Below are positions 34,809 to 42,715 of a stretch of DNA of 64,000 nucleotides, in pieces. Every line of letters begins with the position of its first letter. The first letter of the stretch is position 1. Below the pieces are notes generated by a model. The model saw only the letters and a program-made list of their open reading frames with translations, did no database searches and was not told where the DNA came from. Position numbers and translations under genes: made by a program. This DNA comes from JAIYDQ01 sp034408855 (GTDB taxonomy: Bacteria > Planctomycetota > Planctomycetia > Pirellulales > Pirellulaceae): NCBI GenBank assembly GCA_034408855.1, contig JAWXCK010000294.1, forward strand, positions 1 to 64,000, read 5' to 3'.

Positions 34809-36557
34809 GTGTCGCGTGTTGTAGCAATTGAATGGGATGGAAGCGAGATGCGAATGGTGGTCGGAACCGTCGGCAGCGGTTCCGTCGCCTTAGAGCATGT
34901 GCTTTCGCAAAGTATCACTGGCGATGGTGCCAATGATCAGATGGACTCGCAACAACTGACAAACGTCATTCGTGCCTTGGCATCGAAAGCCGGGGTGACG
35001 GGCGGAGAGATTCTGGTTGCGGTCGGTCGAAGTCGTGTCGAGCTTCGCAATATGATGTTGCCGATGGGAGATCCAGACGACCTTCCCGATATGGTTCGCT
35101 TCACCGCCATGCGACAATTTGCCAACGTTGGCGACACATGGCCGATCGACTTTGCACCGTTACCACAAACCGATCGCTCGGTCGTCGACGGTGCCGAGAT
35201 GCAAGAAGTCGTTGCGATGACGATCAACCCATCGACGATTTCGCAAATTCGCAAAGTATGTTTGGATGCCGGCTTTACTGTAACGCAAATTGGGTTGCGA
35301 CCGATGGCATCTGGAACGTTGGCCGACGCGGTCGCCAACAGTCCTGTCGGAAAGAATTCGACGGTATTGCTGATCGATATCCTGGCAGATGAAGCCGATA
35401 TGGTCGTGCTTGAAAAAGGTCATGTTAGCTTTATGCGAACCGTTCGCATGGCAACCGATGACAACGGAGAACGCGGACCTTTGCCTATCGGCGAAATTCG
35501 GCGAACCATGATCGCTGCCATGAACGCTCGACCAGGACTTGAAATTGAGCGGATTGTACTCTGGAGCGACCCTGCCGCTGCTGACGCGTCTGTTCAAGCG
35601 TGGCGATCAGAGCTAGAAGTTCCCGTCGAGGCGATCAATCCCTTTTCTTTGATTGAACTTAAAAAATCGGTTGAGCCAACCAACGACACAGGTCGATTCG
35701 CACCACTGATCGGTTTGCTACTCCAACGAAAGCTCTCGCCGAAGTCGAAACCCGCTCCATCGTTTATCGATTTTCTTCATCCGCGACATCGCTCGGAGAA
35801 AAAGAAACCGATTCGCGAGTATATTTTGGCTGGCGCTGCAGCGACCATCCTGGTCGGCGGTGGATTATGGTGGTATCGATCGTCCCATCAGGCACTCGAT
35901 GCTAAGATTGCAGAATTGACGAAGAATTTTTCAGAGATGGAACCGTCGCTCAAGCTTGCCGTGAAGAACAGCGATGATTGGAAAAAGGTCGAAGGCTTTC
36001 TTTCCGGCGACATACAATGGCTCGATGAATTGAGCTTTCTTTCCAAGCAAGCCTTGCCGCCAGATCAAATGGTGGTTCTCGATGCGAACATCGTTTTGAA
36101 TGCGGTCACCAATAGTGGCGAAGTTAAAACGAAAGTTGCGATTACCGATCAGAAGCTGGGGCCGAAACTCGAAGAAGATTTCCGCGACCGAAAGCATCAA
36201 GTCGGCACGAAAGGTGTAAACAGGAACCCCGATCCTAAATCGGCCTACCGCTGGACAGTGGACCCGCTAGTCACGGTCGCCTCGATGACCGTCGTCGATC
36301 CAACAACACTTCCGCCGCAGCCTAAACTCGAGTCCAAAAATTCGGTACCGCCCACTACTATCAAGAGCAACGAGTCTCAACCAAGTGACTCGATACCAAA
36401 CGACGCCGCACCAAACGACGCCGCACCAAACGACGCCGCACCAAACGACGCTGTGCCCGAAGGTGCCGTACCAAAAGATGCCGTTGAAAAAAACGATCCG
36501 CAGCCCTCCGCCAACGATGTAACGCCTGTGACCAATGAGGAGGCACCTCGAACATGA
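34809..36557 (+). CDS. PilM/GspL-like actin-fold protein fused to a membrane PilN-like part
   Basis: From a GTG at 34809 the 582-residue protein has a PilM-type actin-like N-terminal half (VVAIEWDGSEMRMVVGTVGS; ILVAVGRSRVELRNMMLPMG; VLLIDILADEADMVVL). A single membrane helix near residue 340 (YILAGAAATILVGGGLWWY) and a PilN/GspL-like periplasmic domain follow. The C-terminal 70 residues are low-complexity with NDAAP repeats. It would link the ATPase to the inner-membrane platform. Its stop overlaps the next start (ATGA at 36554). Confidence 0.82.
   Translation: MSRVVAIEWDGSEMRMVVGTVGSGSVALEHVLSQSITGDGANDQMDSQQLTNVIRALASKAGVTGGEILVAVGRSRVELRNMMLPMGDPDDLPDMVRFTAMRQFANVGDTWPIDFAPLPQTDRSVVDGAEMQEVVAMTINPSTISQIRKVCLDAGFTVTQIGLRPMASGTLADAVANSPVGKNSTVLLIDILADEADMVVLEKGHVSFMRTVRMATDDNGERGPLPIGEIRRTMIAAMNARPGLEIERIVLWSDPAAADASVQAWRSELEVPVEAINPFSLIELKKSVEPTNDTGRFAPLIGLLLQRKLSPKSKPAPSFIDFLHPRHRSEKKKPIREYILAGAAATILVGGGLWWYRSSHQALDAKIAELTKNFSEMEPSLKLAVKNSDDWKKVEGFLSGDIQWLDELSFLSKQALPPDQMVVLDANIVLNAVTNSGEVKTKVAITDQKLGPKLEEDFRDRKHQVGTKGVNRNPDPKSAYRWTVDPLVTVASMTVVDPTTLPPQPKLESKNSVPPTTIKSNESQPSDSIPNDAAPNDAAPNDAAPNDAVPEGAVPKDAVEKNDPQPSANDVTPVTNEEAPRT
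36396..36455 (+). repeat. 15-base coding repeat (NDAAP x4)
   Basis: CCAAACGACGCCGCA occurs three times exactly and once with changes, in the C-terminal tail of the PilM/GspL-like gene. Confidence 0.85.
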
Positions 36558-37744
36558 CACCACGTGAAAGAATACTCGCAATCGGCGTAGGTGCCGTCGT
36601 CGCCTTGGCGGTCGGAAACTATTTTTGGACATCCATCCGAAAGGGAATAAGCGTCAAGCAAGATCGTATCGAACGACTCGAGTCGGACATTTCGAAACGC
36701 GAAACGTTGATCACCGACGGGTTGATGGATCGCAATAAGCTCACGGCGGTCACGCCGACGTCGCTGCCCCTCAATAGCGAACAAGCTGTCGCGCAGTATC
36801 ATGAATGGCTCATCGGTTTAATCGAAGAAGCCGAGCTAACGTCGCCGCAGCAAAACATTGTCGGCGGTGAAACGACAGAGAAAGGCGTCTTCAAACGCTT
36901 TAAGTTCCAAATCTCCGGTCGGGGAACGATCGAAAACCTAACGAAATTGCTTTATGCATTTTACGAAACGAATTATCTTCATCGGATCATTCAATTAAAA
37001 ATCTTGCCGGTCCAACGCGAAGCCTATCAATTAGAGATCAGTCTTGTCACCGAAGTGCTGGCCTTGAATATTGCTTCGGAGACGCAGCCTGCGCCGACTG
37101 GAAAATCGCCTCGGATAAAGAAATCGTTGGCGGAGTATTCCAACGAGATCGTTGGACGCAATCTCTTTTCGCCGGCCAACCATCCTCCGCGATGGTCCGA
37201 GACCGCTTCGACGGAAGCCGTTCGTGGATCGCCCTTCAGCTACGATCCGGGGGCGAAGGACGTCGATGCAGGACAAAGCGTTCACTACGAAATCGTGGGT
37301 GAAGCACCAGAAGGATTTCGAATTGGAAAAGATGGAGCTGAAATCGACTGGATGCCACAAAAGATCGGCACGTATGTCGTAACGCTTGCGGCGACTGATA
37401 ACGGACTGCCGCGACAGACCTCCGAGCAAACATTGACGATCAAGGTCGTCGATCCTCCGCCAGTGGTCGAAGTGAAACCGGAACCGAAATTTGACATCGC
37501 TTCGCAAGCCGAAGTCACGGGATTCGTCGCCGGTCGCGACGGTGCTGAAGTTTGGGTCGGTTCACGACTTGAAGGAAAAACACTGCATCTCAAAGTCGGA
37601 GACAAACTAACTTTGGGAAGCGTCGAAGGTACAGTCATAGCAATCGGAGCTAACTACATGGAGCTAGAAACCGAAGGGAAGAAATGGTCGGTCGGACTCG
37701 ATGAAAGCCTTGCCGACGCTTACCGACGATTGAAAGTGGACTGA
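36554..37744 (+). CDS. PilO/GspM-like protein fused to cadherin-like and GspC/PilP-like domains
   Basis: The 396-residue protein starts with a membrane helix (ILAIGVGAVVALAVGNYFW), a coiled-coil and a PilO/GspM-like ferredoxin-fold domain (about 80-190; QISGRGTIENLTKLLYAFYE). Then comes a cadherin-like segment (residues about 215-300: DVDAGQSVHYEIVGEAPEGF, WMPQKIGTYVVTLAATDNG). The C-terminal 75 residues (VTGFVAGRDGAEVWVGSRLE, LHLKVGDKLTLGSVEGTVIA) resemble the HR domain of GspC or PilP. It would supply alignment-complex and secretin-coupling functions in one chain. It is the last gene of the operon; its stop lies in a MITE-like repeat. Confidence 0.75.
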   Translation: MTPRERILAIGVGAVVALAVGNYFWTSIRKGISVKQDRIERLESDISKRETLITDGLMDRNKLTAVTPTSLPLNSEQAVAQYHEWLIGLIEEAELTSPQQNIVGGETTEKGVFKRFKFQISGRGTIENLTKLLYAFYETNYLHRIIQLKILPVQREAYQLEISLVTEVLALNIASETQPAPTGKSPRIKKSLAEYSNEIVGRNLFSPANHPPRWSETASTEAVRGSPFSYDPGAKDVDAGQSVHYEIVGEAPEGFRIGKDGAEIDWMPQKIGTYVVTLAATDNGLPRQTSEQTLTIKVVDPPPVVEVKPEPKFDIASQAEVTGFVAGRDGAEVWVGSRLEGKTLHLKVGDKLTLGSVEGTVIAIGANYMELETEGKKWSVGLDESLADAYRRLKVD

Positions 37745-37853
37745 AATTTGGTCATTGTCGCCTTTCGCTCCGCGAAAGTGCGCACCGTTAACGCCACTTT
37801 CGCGGAGCGAAAGGCGACATTGGGACGAAGTGCATCGATAATTTCACAGCCTA
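37733..37853. repeat. MITE-like palindromic element, copy 2
   Basis: A perfect 24-base inverted repeat (37757-37780 and 37795-37818) surrounds the loop CGCACCGTTAACGC. The right flank, read on the minus strand, matches the left flank of copy 1 at about 30 of 32 positions (GCTGTGAAATTATCGATGC followed by RCTTCGTCCCAA). The left end is degraded and covers the TGA stop of the preceding gene. The arms could also act as a terminator for the operon. Confidence 0.75.
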
Positions 37854-37874
37854 GGAGCGAGAAAGCCAACGACA

Positions 37875-38750
37875 CTATGGCGTAAACGGTGATGCTCGGG
37901 GGATTAGAAAATCGTTGAGCTTGGTATAGTTTTCGGTACCAAGAAGATCAACGTTTTTGCCGCGCAAGGTTGTCCAAACGGCATCGACATCGGGCGTCGA
38001 CCAAAATCGAATCAGTCGATTGCCGGCGTGGGCGCGACCGATAATCGACTTCAAGCGAAGTTCTTCGGTCTTGGTGATTTCTAATTTGCCAGACCAGCGA
38101 AAATGGGAGCCCCATCGAGCGCTGATCATCGGTATCAAATGGATCGGGCTGTCCGAATCGAGGTCAGAAATTCGTCCGTCGATTGCCACATAACGTGGGT
38201 TTTCATCCTCAATCATTTCGCGTGGACAGTTGCCTGAGATAATAATCGACACCGCGCCGGGTTCTACTTGCCCATCAACAACCTTGGTCAACATGCTTTT
38301 GTGCCTTTCCAAGAGCGAACGAATGACCCGATAAGTTTGCTCGGCGTCCGATTTGATATCGATCACCAATCGAATAGGTGTCTTTCCGTTCGTGACAAGT
38401 TCGCTCTGACTTTCAACGAGTTTGGCAAGCGGTGCAAGGTAAAGCTCCTCGAGTGTACCTTTGCTTTGCATATCCAGAATCGAGCCGCCGATAAGCAGTC
38501 GATCATCGATCAGAAACGTATCTGCTTCGATATGCCGAAAGCCGAGTTCGAGTGCGCTCGCCAATGGACGCTTTTGCATATAGTCGTTTTCGGCATAGGC
38601 GTTGTCGAGTGCCATCTGCTTTTCTGCCCGAACCGATTCCTCCGGCTGGGCCTGCGCAGTCAATGCAGCAAACATCGCAAAGAAACAAACGAACCATTTG
38701 AACCACTCGGTAGCGCTCAACCAGAATTCGCGACAAACTAGACGTTTCAA
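37875..38750 (-). CDS. Phosphodiesterase-like (AIM6/PLC-fold) protein missing catalytic histidines
   Basis: The 291-residue exported protein has a signal peptide (FVCFFAMFAALTAQAQ). It has the AIM6/PI-PLC-like layout: AENDYMQKRPLASALELGF, then HIEADTFLIDDRLLIGGS, VIDIKSD and the C-terminal RFWSTPDVDAVW and LLGTENYTKL. Family members normally read HNDY at the first block and end the second in a His. Here both are replaced (E and G), while the Glu-x-Asp pair is kept. It may be a non-catalytic relative. Next to a flippase gene on the same strand. Confidence 0.75.
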   Translation of the reverse strand: MKRLVCREFWLSATEWFKWFVCFFAMFAALTAQAQPEESVRAEKQMALDNAYAENDYMQKRPLASALELGFRHIEADTFLIDDRLLIGGSILDMQSKGTLEELYLAPLAKLVESQSELVTNGKTPIRLVIDIKSDAEQTYRVIRSLLERHKSMLTKVVDGQVEPGAVSIIISGNCPREMIEDENPRYVAIDGRISDLDSDSPIHLIPMISARWGSHFRWSGKLEITKTEELRLKSIIGRAHAGNRLIRFWSTPDVDAVWTTLRGKNVDLLGTENYTKLNDFLIPRASPFTP

Positions 38751-38786
38751 GGCGATGTTCCTTTTTCGATGGCGAAGTCGATTCTT

Positions 38787-40148
38787 TTACGCGAAAGATG
38801 CTGCGTCGGTTTTTCGGAAATAGAGATACGCCCACGTGTGAAGCGGTAAGCAAACCAAGACGATCATCATCGTATAGTTCAAAAGCAAGCCATGCGTTCC
38901 GTGGAAGGCACCACCGATCCAAACCGCGAAAGCTGTCGAAAGGTATCCAATGACCATGGTAATCATAAACGGTCTCCCGCGTCGCGAAAGAACATAATAC
39001 GATTGTATTGCAATGAAATGATTGGCAATACAGCCGACAGCATAGATTCCGAGCTGCCACGGGGTGACAAATCGGTTTTCCAAACCACGCTCCAGGTAGG
39101 GTAATAGAAGTAGCCCGAAAACAAAGGCGGCAAAGGCAAGCGTCAAAATTGTCGTGGAAACGGCTGCCACTTTCCTCCAATGAATACCCGCCGCTTCGCG
39201 ATTCCCAATCCCATGCTGAAGCGAAGTTGTCGAGAAATTCGTTTGAACCCATGCCAATGCAAACATCTGAATCGCACCGGCAATCGTCAGGGTCATGCCG
39301 AGCTGGCCAGCGGCAATGTCGGAATCGAAATACAAAACGATCAGGACAAAAAACTGAGTTGCGAGAAAATAGACCAAGCTGACAAAGGCCAGTCGCCATT
39401 GAAGCGGTACGATCTCGCGGAACCACGAAAAATCCGAAGTCCCTGACTTGGTCTTTTTGAAGCTCGAAAAAAAGTCGGCTTCATGAATATATCGAAGGTA
39501 GAGCAGCCATAATAATTGGACGCCCGTTGCGAGCGCAAGCGACCATATTTTCATGCCGGTTCCGAGGGCGAACCAAACAACCATGCTTCCGGTAATCGCT
39601 TGGTAAAACCGCAATCGATAGATCAACTCTCGTTTCCCAATCCCTTCGAGGATCGCTTGATAGGGGGCTAGTGCAAAGGAACAGGTAGCGAGCACAACCA
39701 TCGTGACCAGCACGCTCTTCCATGCCAAGGGAGTATCGGTTCGGCTCAGCGTTACCCAACCGAAGGCCAACGCCGTGACGCAAAAAAGGAGACTTGTGCC
39801 TAAAAACCACCGCTCGGAGCCGCGAATAAGATCGGCCATTCTCGCAAACTGAATATCGCGATCGGAAGTCTCGGACGCATTCGACTGCCCAAGCTGAAGT
39901 CGATCGCTAAAATCCGAGCCCGCATGTGCGGCTCGACTAATTAGGATGTTGAGAAGTCCAAGGTCAAAAAAAACCTGAATGCCTACTACTGCTGAAAGAC
40001 CATAGTAAATCCCGGCTTCTTTGGCCGATAGCGATGCGATGACCAAAGAGATCGTGATCGGACCCGATATGGCTTGCCAAATTCGAGCTGCTAGCGCATA
40101 GAATAGTGTCCGGTCGATCAAAAGCGTTTGTAGGATTCGTTGAAGCAT
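38787..40148 (-). CDS. Polysaccharide flippase-like multi-pass membrane protein
   Basis: The 453-residue protein has about twelve to fourteen hydrophobic helices spread evenly, and an N-terminal ITISLVIASLSAKEAGIYYG, the kind of start seen in Wzx/MATE-like oligosaccharide flippases (MOP superfamily). It probably moves a lipid-linked sugar across the inner membrane. No glycosyltransferases are beside it, so the pathway is open. Confidence 0.7.
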   Translation of the reverse strand: MLQRILQTLLIDRTLFYALAARIWQAISGPITISLVIASLSAKEAGIYYGLSAVVGIQVFFDLGLLNILISRAAHAGSDFSDRLQLGQSNASETSDRDIQFARMADLIRGSERWFLGTSLLFCVTALAFGWVTLSRTDTPLAWKSVLVTMVVLATCSFALAPYQAILEGIGKRELIYRLRFYQAITGSMVVWFALGTGMKIWSLALATGVQLLWLLYLRYIHEADFFSSFKKTKSGTSDFSWFREIVPLQWRLAFVSLVYFLATQFFVLIVLYFDSDIAAGQLGMTLTIAGAIQMFALAWVQTNFSTTSLQHGIGNREAAGIHWRKVAAVSTTILTLAFAAFVFGLLLLPYLERGLENRFVTPWQLGIYAVGCIANHFIAIQSYYVLSRRGRPFMITMVIGYLSTAFAVWIGGAFHGTHGLLLNYTMMIVLVCLPLHTWAYLYFRKTDAASFA

Positions 40149-40212
40149 AATGGGAAATGGAATAACGATTTCAAACGACGAGGATTTTGGATGATATCGA
40201 AAGGCTCAGCGA

Positions 40213-41487
40213 TTGGATACGTATGATGGCTTCAAAGTGCAGCAATGGCAGGACTTTGTCGAGTTCGTATTAGAACAAACCAAGCTTCGTCGAGATTGGT
40301 TGAGTGACGGCAAGAATGCAAGCGCGATCGTTGCACATCAAAGCCGATTGCGAAATCGAGCAGCCAAAAAATTCTCTGATTCGGAGCGTTGGATTTGGAC
40401 GGCTAAACTTCTCGAACAATCGAGCGACGAGAAGGTCGCGAAGATGATGGCTTCGGCTTTTCCTAAAAGCGTACCTGTCGTCGATTTCTGCTGTGGAGCT
40501 GGTGCGGATACTATCGCCTTGGCTCGTCGCGGTTTCGTCACCGCAGTCGATCGCTGCGAAGTCGCCTGTGCTTTAACACGCGCCAATCTCTTCATGCATG
40601 CGGCTTCCAATCAAACCGAGGTTGTCTGTTCGTCCGCAGAAGTTCACGATATTGGCTCAGTTGCTTGGGTCCATATCGACCCCGATCGTCGGCCCGATTC
40701 GTTTCGGACAACACAAGTCGACTATTTTCAGCCTAGTCTGGAATTCATTACCAAGTTGATCAGGCAATCATCGGGCGGCAGTATTAAACTCGCGCCAGCT
40801 ACTAAGCTCGATACGTTCAGTTCATCGCTCGATGACGAAAATCGGCCAGCGCTCGCAGTGAATCCCTTGCCGATCGGTCGACAGTTTGTCAGTTGGGGTG
40901 GCTCGGTGCGTCAACAGCGATGGTGGTGGAACGTTGCTGCTTATCCGGCAGGAACCACGACCGTTTCAATGATGCTTCGATCGAGTGATTGGTATCACTG
41001 GACGGTGACTGATTCAGAAAGCGCACAGTGTGATCAGTGGTCGCGCGTTATCAACGGCCAGCAATCGATCGGCGGTTATATCGGCGATGCGGACGGTTGC
41101 GTGCGTGCAGCGGGTCTTCAAGGTGTCCTTGCAAATATGCTCGATGCTTCGTTGATCGGTAACCAATGGGGCTATCTGCTAGCGGAAAAGCTCCCGACAT
41201 CTTCAACACCGTTGACAGATTGGTTTCAGATCGAGGCTTCGATGTCGTTTGATCGAAAGCGACTTCGATCCTACTTGCGAGAGAAGAACGTTGGTGTCCT
41301 CGAAATTAAAGTTCGCAATGTAGAAATTTCGCCCGAAGTTATTCGGCGAGAAATGAAGCTACACGGCACCGAGTCGGCGACGGTACTCATTACGAAGTGC
41401 GGGCCCAAGACCATCGCAATTGTAGGCAAGCGAGTCGATGCTACTCTGGAGGAAGTGGATACTTCAGAGCGTTCTTTGCCATTTTGA
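40213..41487 (+). CDS. SAM-dependent methyltransferase with THUMP-like C-terminal domain
   Basis: The 424-residue protein (TTG start, the only one in frame after a stop) has a class I methyltransferase core: VVDFCCGAGADTIALARRG (motif I), VTAVDRCEVACALTRANL (motif II) and VHIDPDRRP (motif IV). The C-terminal part is the THUMP-like domain (LREKNVGVLEIKVRNVEISP, region near residue 360). The substrate is unknown but RNA or tRNA is likely. Its 3' end overlaps the convergent mazG gene by 47 bases. Confidence 0.8.
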   Translation: MDTYDGFKVQQWQDFVEFVLEQTKLRRDWLSDGKNASAIVAHQSRLRNRAAKKFSDSERWIWTAKLLEQSSDEKVAKMMASAFPKSVPVVDFCCGAGADTIALARRGFVTAVDRCEVACALTRANLFMHAASNQTEVVCSSAEVHDIGSVAWVHIDPDRRPDSFRTTQVDYFQPSLEFITKLIRQSSGGSIKLAPATKLDTFSSSLDDENRPALAVNPLPIGRQFVSWGGSVRQQRWWWNVAAYPAGTTTVSMMLRSSDWYHWTVTDSESAQCDQWSRVINGQQSIGGYIGDADGCVRAAGLQGVLANMLDASLIGNQWGYLLAEKLPTSSTPLTDWFQIEASMSFDRKRLRSYLREKNVGVLEIKVRNVEISPEVIRREMKLHGTESATVLITKCGPKTIAIVGKRVDATLEEVDTSERSLPF

Positions 41488-41776
41488 GTCTAAGGGCATC
41501 GTCAAGATCTATATCGAGAACGTTCGCCATGGCCAAGACATAGCTCAGCACGTCTGAGAGTTCTTCTGCGATCGGAGAGTCAGGTGCGGTGTTCGCCGCC
41601 TGGGATAGCGATTCTTCGGGCGTAAGCCATTGAAAATGTTCGCTCAATTCGGCTGCCTCGATCATGATCGAAGTTGCTAAGTTCTTGGGCGTGTGGAACT
41701 CTTTCCATCGACGTTGATTGACGAAGTGTCGGACAAGCTCTTTCAACTGCTCGACCGACGTCGTGGAATCAGCCAC
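41441..41776 (-). CDS. MazG-like nucleotide pyrophosphohydrolase
   Basis: The 111-residue protein, from a GTG start, has the metal-binding helices IMIEAAELSEHFQW and IAEELSDVLSYVLAMANVLD of the RS21-C6/dCTPase type MazG family, plus RLKMAKNALKYP at the end. It hydrolyses non-canonical or excess (d)NTPs. Full length for the family. It converges with and overlaps the methyltransferase gene. Confidence 0.88.
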   Translation of the reverse strand: MADSTTSVEQLKELVRHFVNQRRWKEFHTPKNLATSIMIEAAELSEHFQWLTPEESLSQAANTAPDSPIAEELSDVLSYVLAMANVLDIDLDDALRLKMAKNALKYPLPPE

Positions 41777-41804
41777 CGTGCTTATCGCCTTCCTAGCAAG
41801 CTAG

Positions 41805-42203
41805 CTACCGAACATTGGCTTCGGTCGAATCGCCGGAGAAGCTGGAGAAACGCGGAATGATCTTTTCCTGCAATCGAGCGCAGGCAATACACATCGTCGC
41901 ATAAGGGACCGCTTGCAGCCTAGCCAGTGGAATCGGCTTATCGCAAGCATCGCAGTCACCGTAACGGCCCTCGCGAAGTCGCTGTAAGGCCTCTTCGATA
42001 TGACCGAGCTCGCGGCTTTCAACTTCAGCCAATTGGCTGCTGATTTCGTCCTGTGCAGTATCCATCGCGACATCGACGACATCGCCTCCATCGTCTGCGA
42101 GTTGACGCAGCAAGCTCAAATCGCCCGCCAATGCTTTTCGCAAAGCTTCGCGTCGAACGAGTAAAATTTCTCGCAACTTGCTAAGGGCTTCTTTCCGTGA
42201 CAT
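41805..42203 (-). CDS. TraR/DksA-type zinc finger protein
   Basis: The 132-residue protein has a long N-terminal helix pair and a C4 zinc finger, CDACDKPIPLARLQAVPYAT followed by MCIACARL. That is the TraR/DksA C-terminal signature. DksA relatives bind RNA polymerase through its secondary channel and modulate ppGpp responses. The coiled-coil tip lacks an obvious DxxDxA motif (the segment reads DDGGDVVDVAMDT), so whether it acts like DksA is unclear. Confidence 0.85.
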   Translation of the reverse strand: MSRKEALSKLREILLVRREALRKALAGDLSLLRQLADDGGDVVDVAMDTAQDEISSQLAEVESRELGHIEEALQRLREGRYGDCDACDKPIPLARLQAVPYATMCIACARLQEKIIPRFSSFSGDSTEANVR

Positions 42204-42715
42204 GGTGGTACCGCCTTTGAGGCTGAGGACAACTTAAACTCGATTTATCGCGAAACCCACCCCCCGTAAGGGCTGTGCGAATTCGCATCTGTACTATAGG
42301 GCGATTTCAACAATCGGTCATTGAAAATCTGTAGTCAAAAAACGGGAATCAAGGAAAAAAGGGAAACTAGGGATCGAATAATCGCCATAAAGCGAACATA
42401 TGGAATGCTTTACGATGAAAACTCAACTGCGGTTCGAAGGTTTGTCCGAAATCCTGAAGGAGTGAACACATGCTGGACATTTGTGAGGTCAAGTCGATAT
42501 TCAATCCGATTTACCATGGCGTCGAAGCCACCAGCCCTCCCTAAAAACACTAGATATCCCAAGTTGCCGGTGCTATTCAAAAGAAACCGAGAAGTTTTTT
42601 TGATGTCTATGCAAGCGGACACTGCTTTTTGACCGATAGGAAGAAGTGCATTGTCAGATTCGGCAATGTTTCGTGCTTTGACGCCCCAAGACGGCGAGGA
42701 ATCCGGCTTTAGAAA
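42204..42715. other. Intergenic region with possible tiny ORF and FHA-gene promoter
   Basis: No gene of normal size is convincing here. The only item of note is a tiny frame at 42470 with a strong Shine-Dalgarno sequence. The FHA gene begins at 42716. Confidence 0.5.
42470..42544 (+). CDS. Possible 24-residue small ORF with strong ribosome-binding site
   Basis: An AAGGAG at 42457-42462 lies seven bases before ATG 42470; the frame reads MLDICEVKSIFNPIYHGVEA then TSPP and stops at 42542-42544. A 16-codon frame (ATG 42413-42415) ends in the same GAG-TGA. The strong site is the only support; no homologue is recognised. Confidence 0.25.
   Translation: MLDICEVKSIFNPIYHGVEATSPP

Noticed and set aside
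42321..42632. 103-codon plus-strand frame before the FHA gene
   Set aside because: No ribosome-binding site at its start, no recognisable motif and unconvincing composition; a smaller frame with a strong RBS overlaps it.
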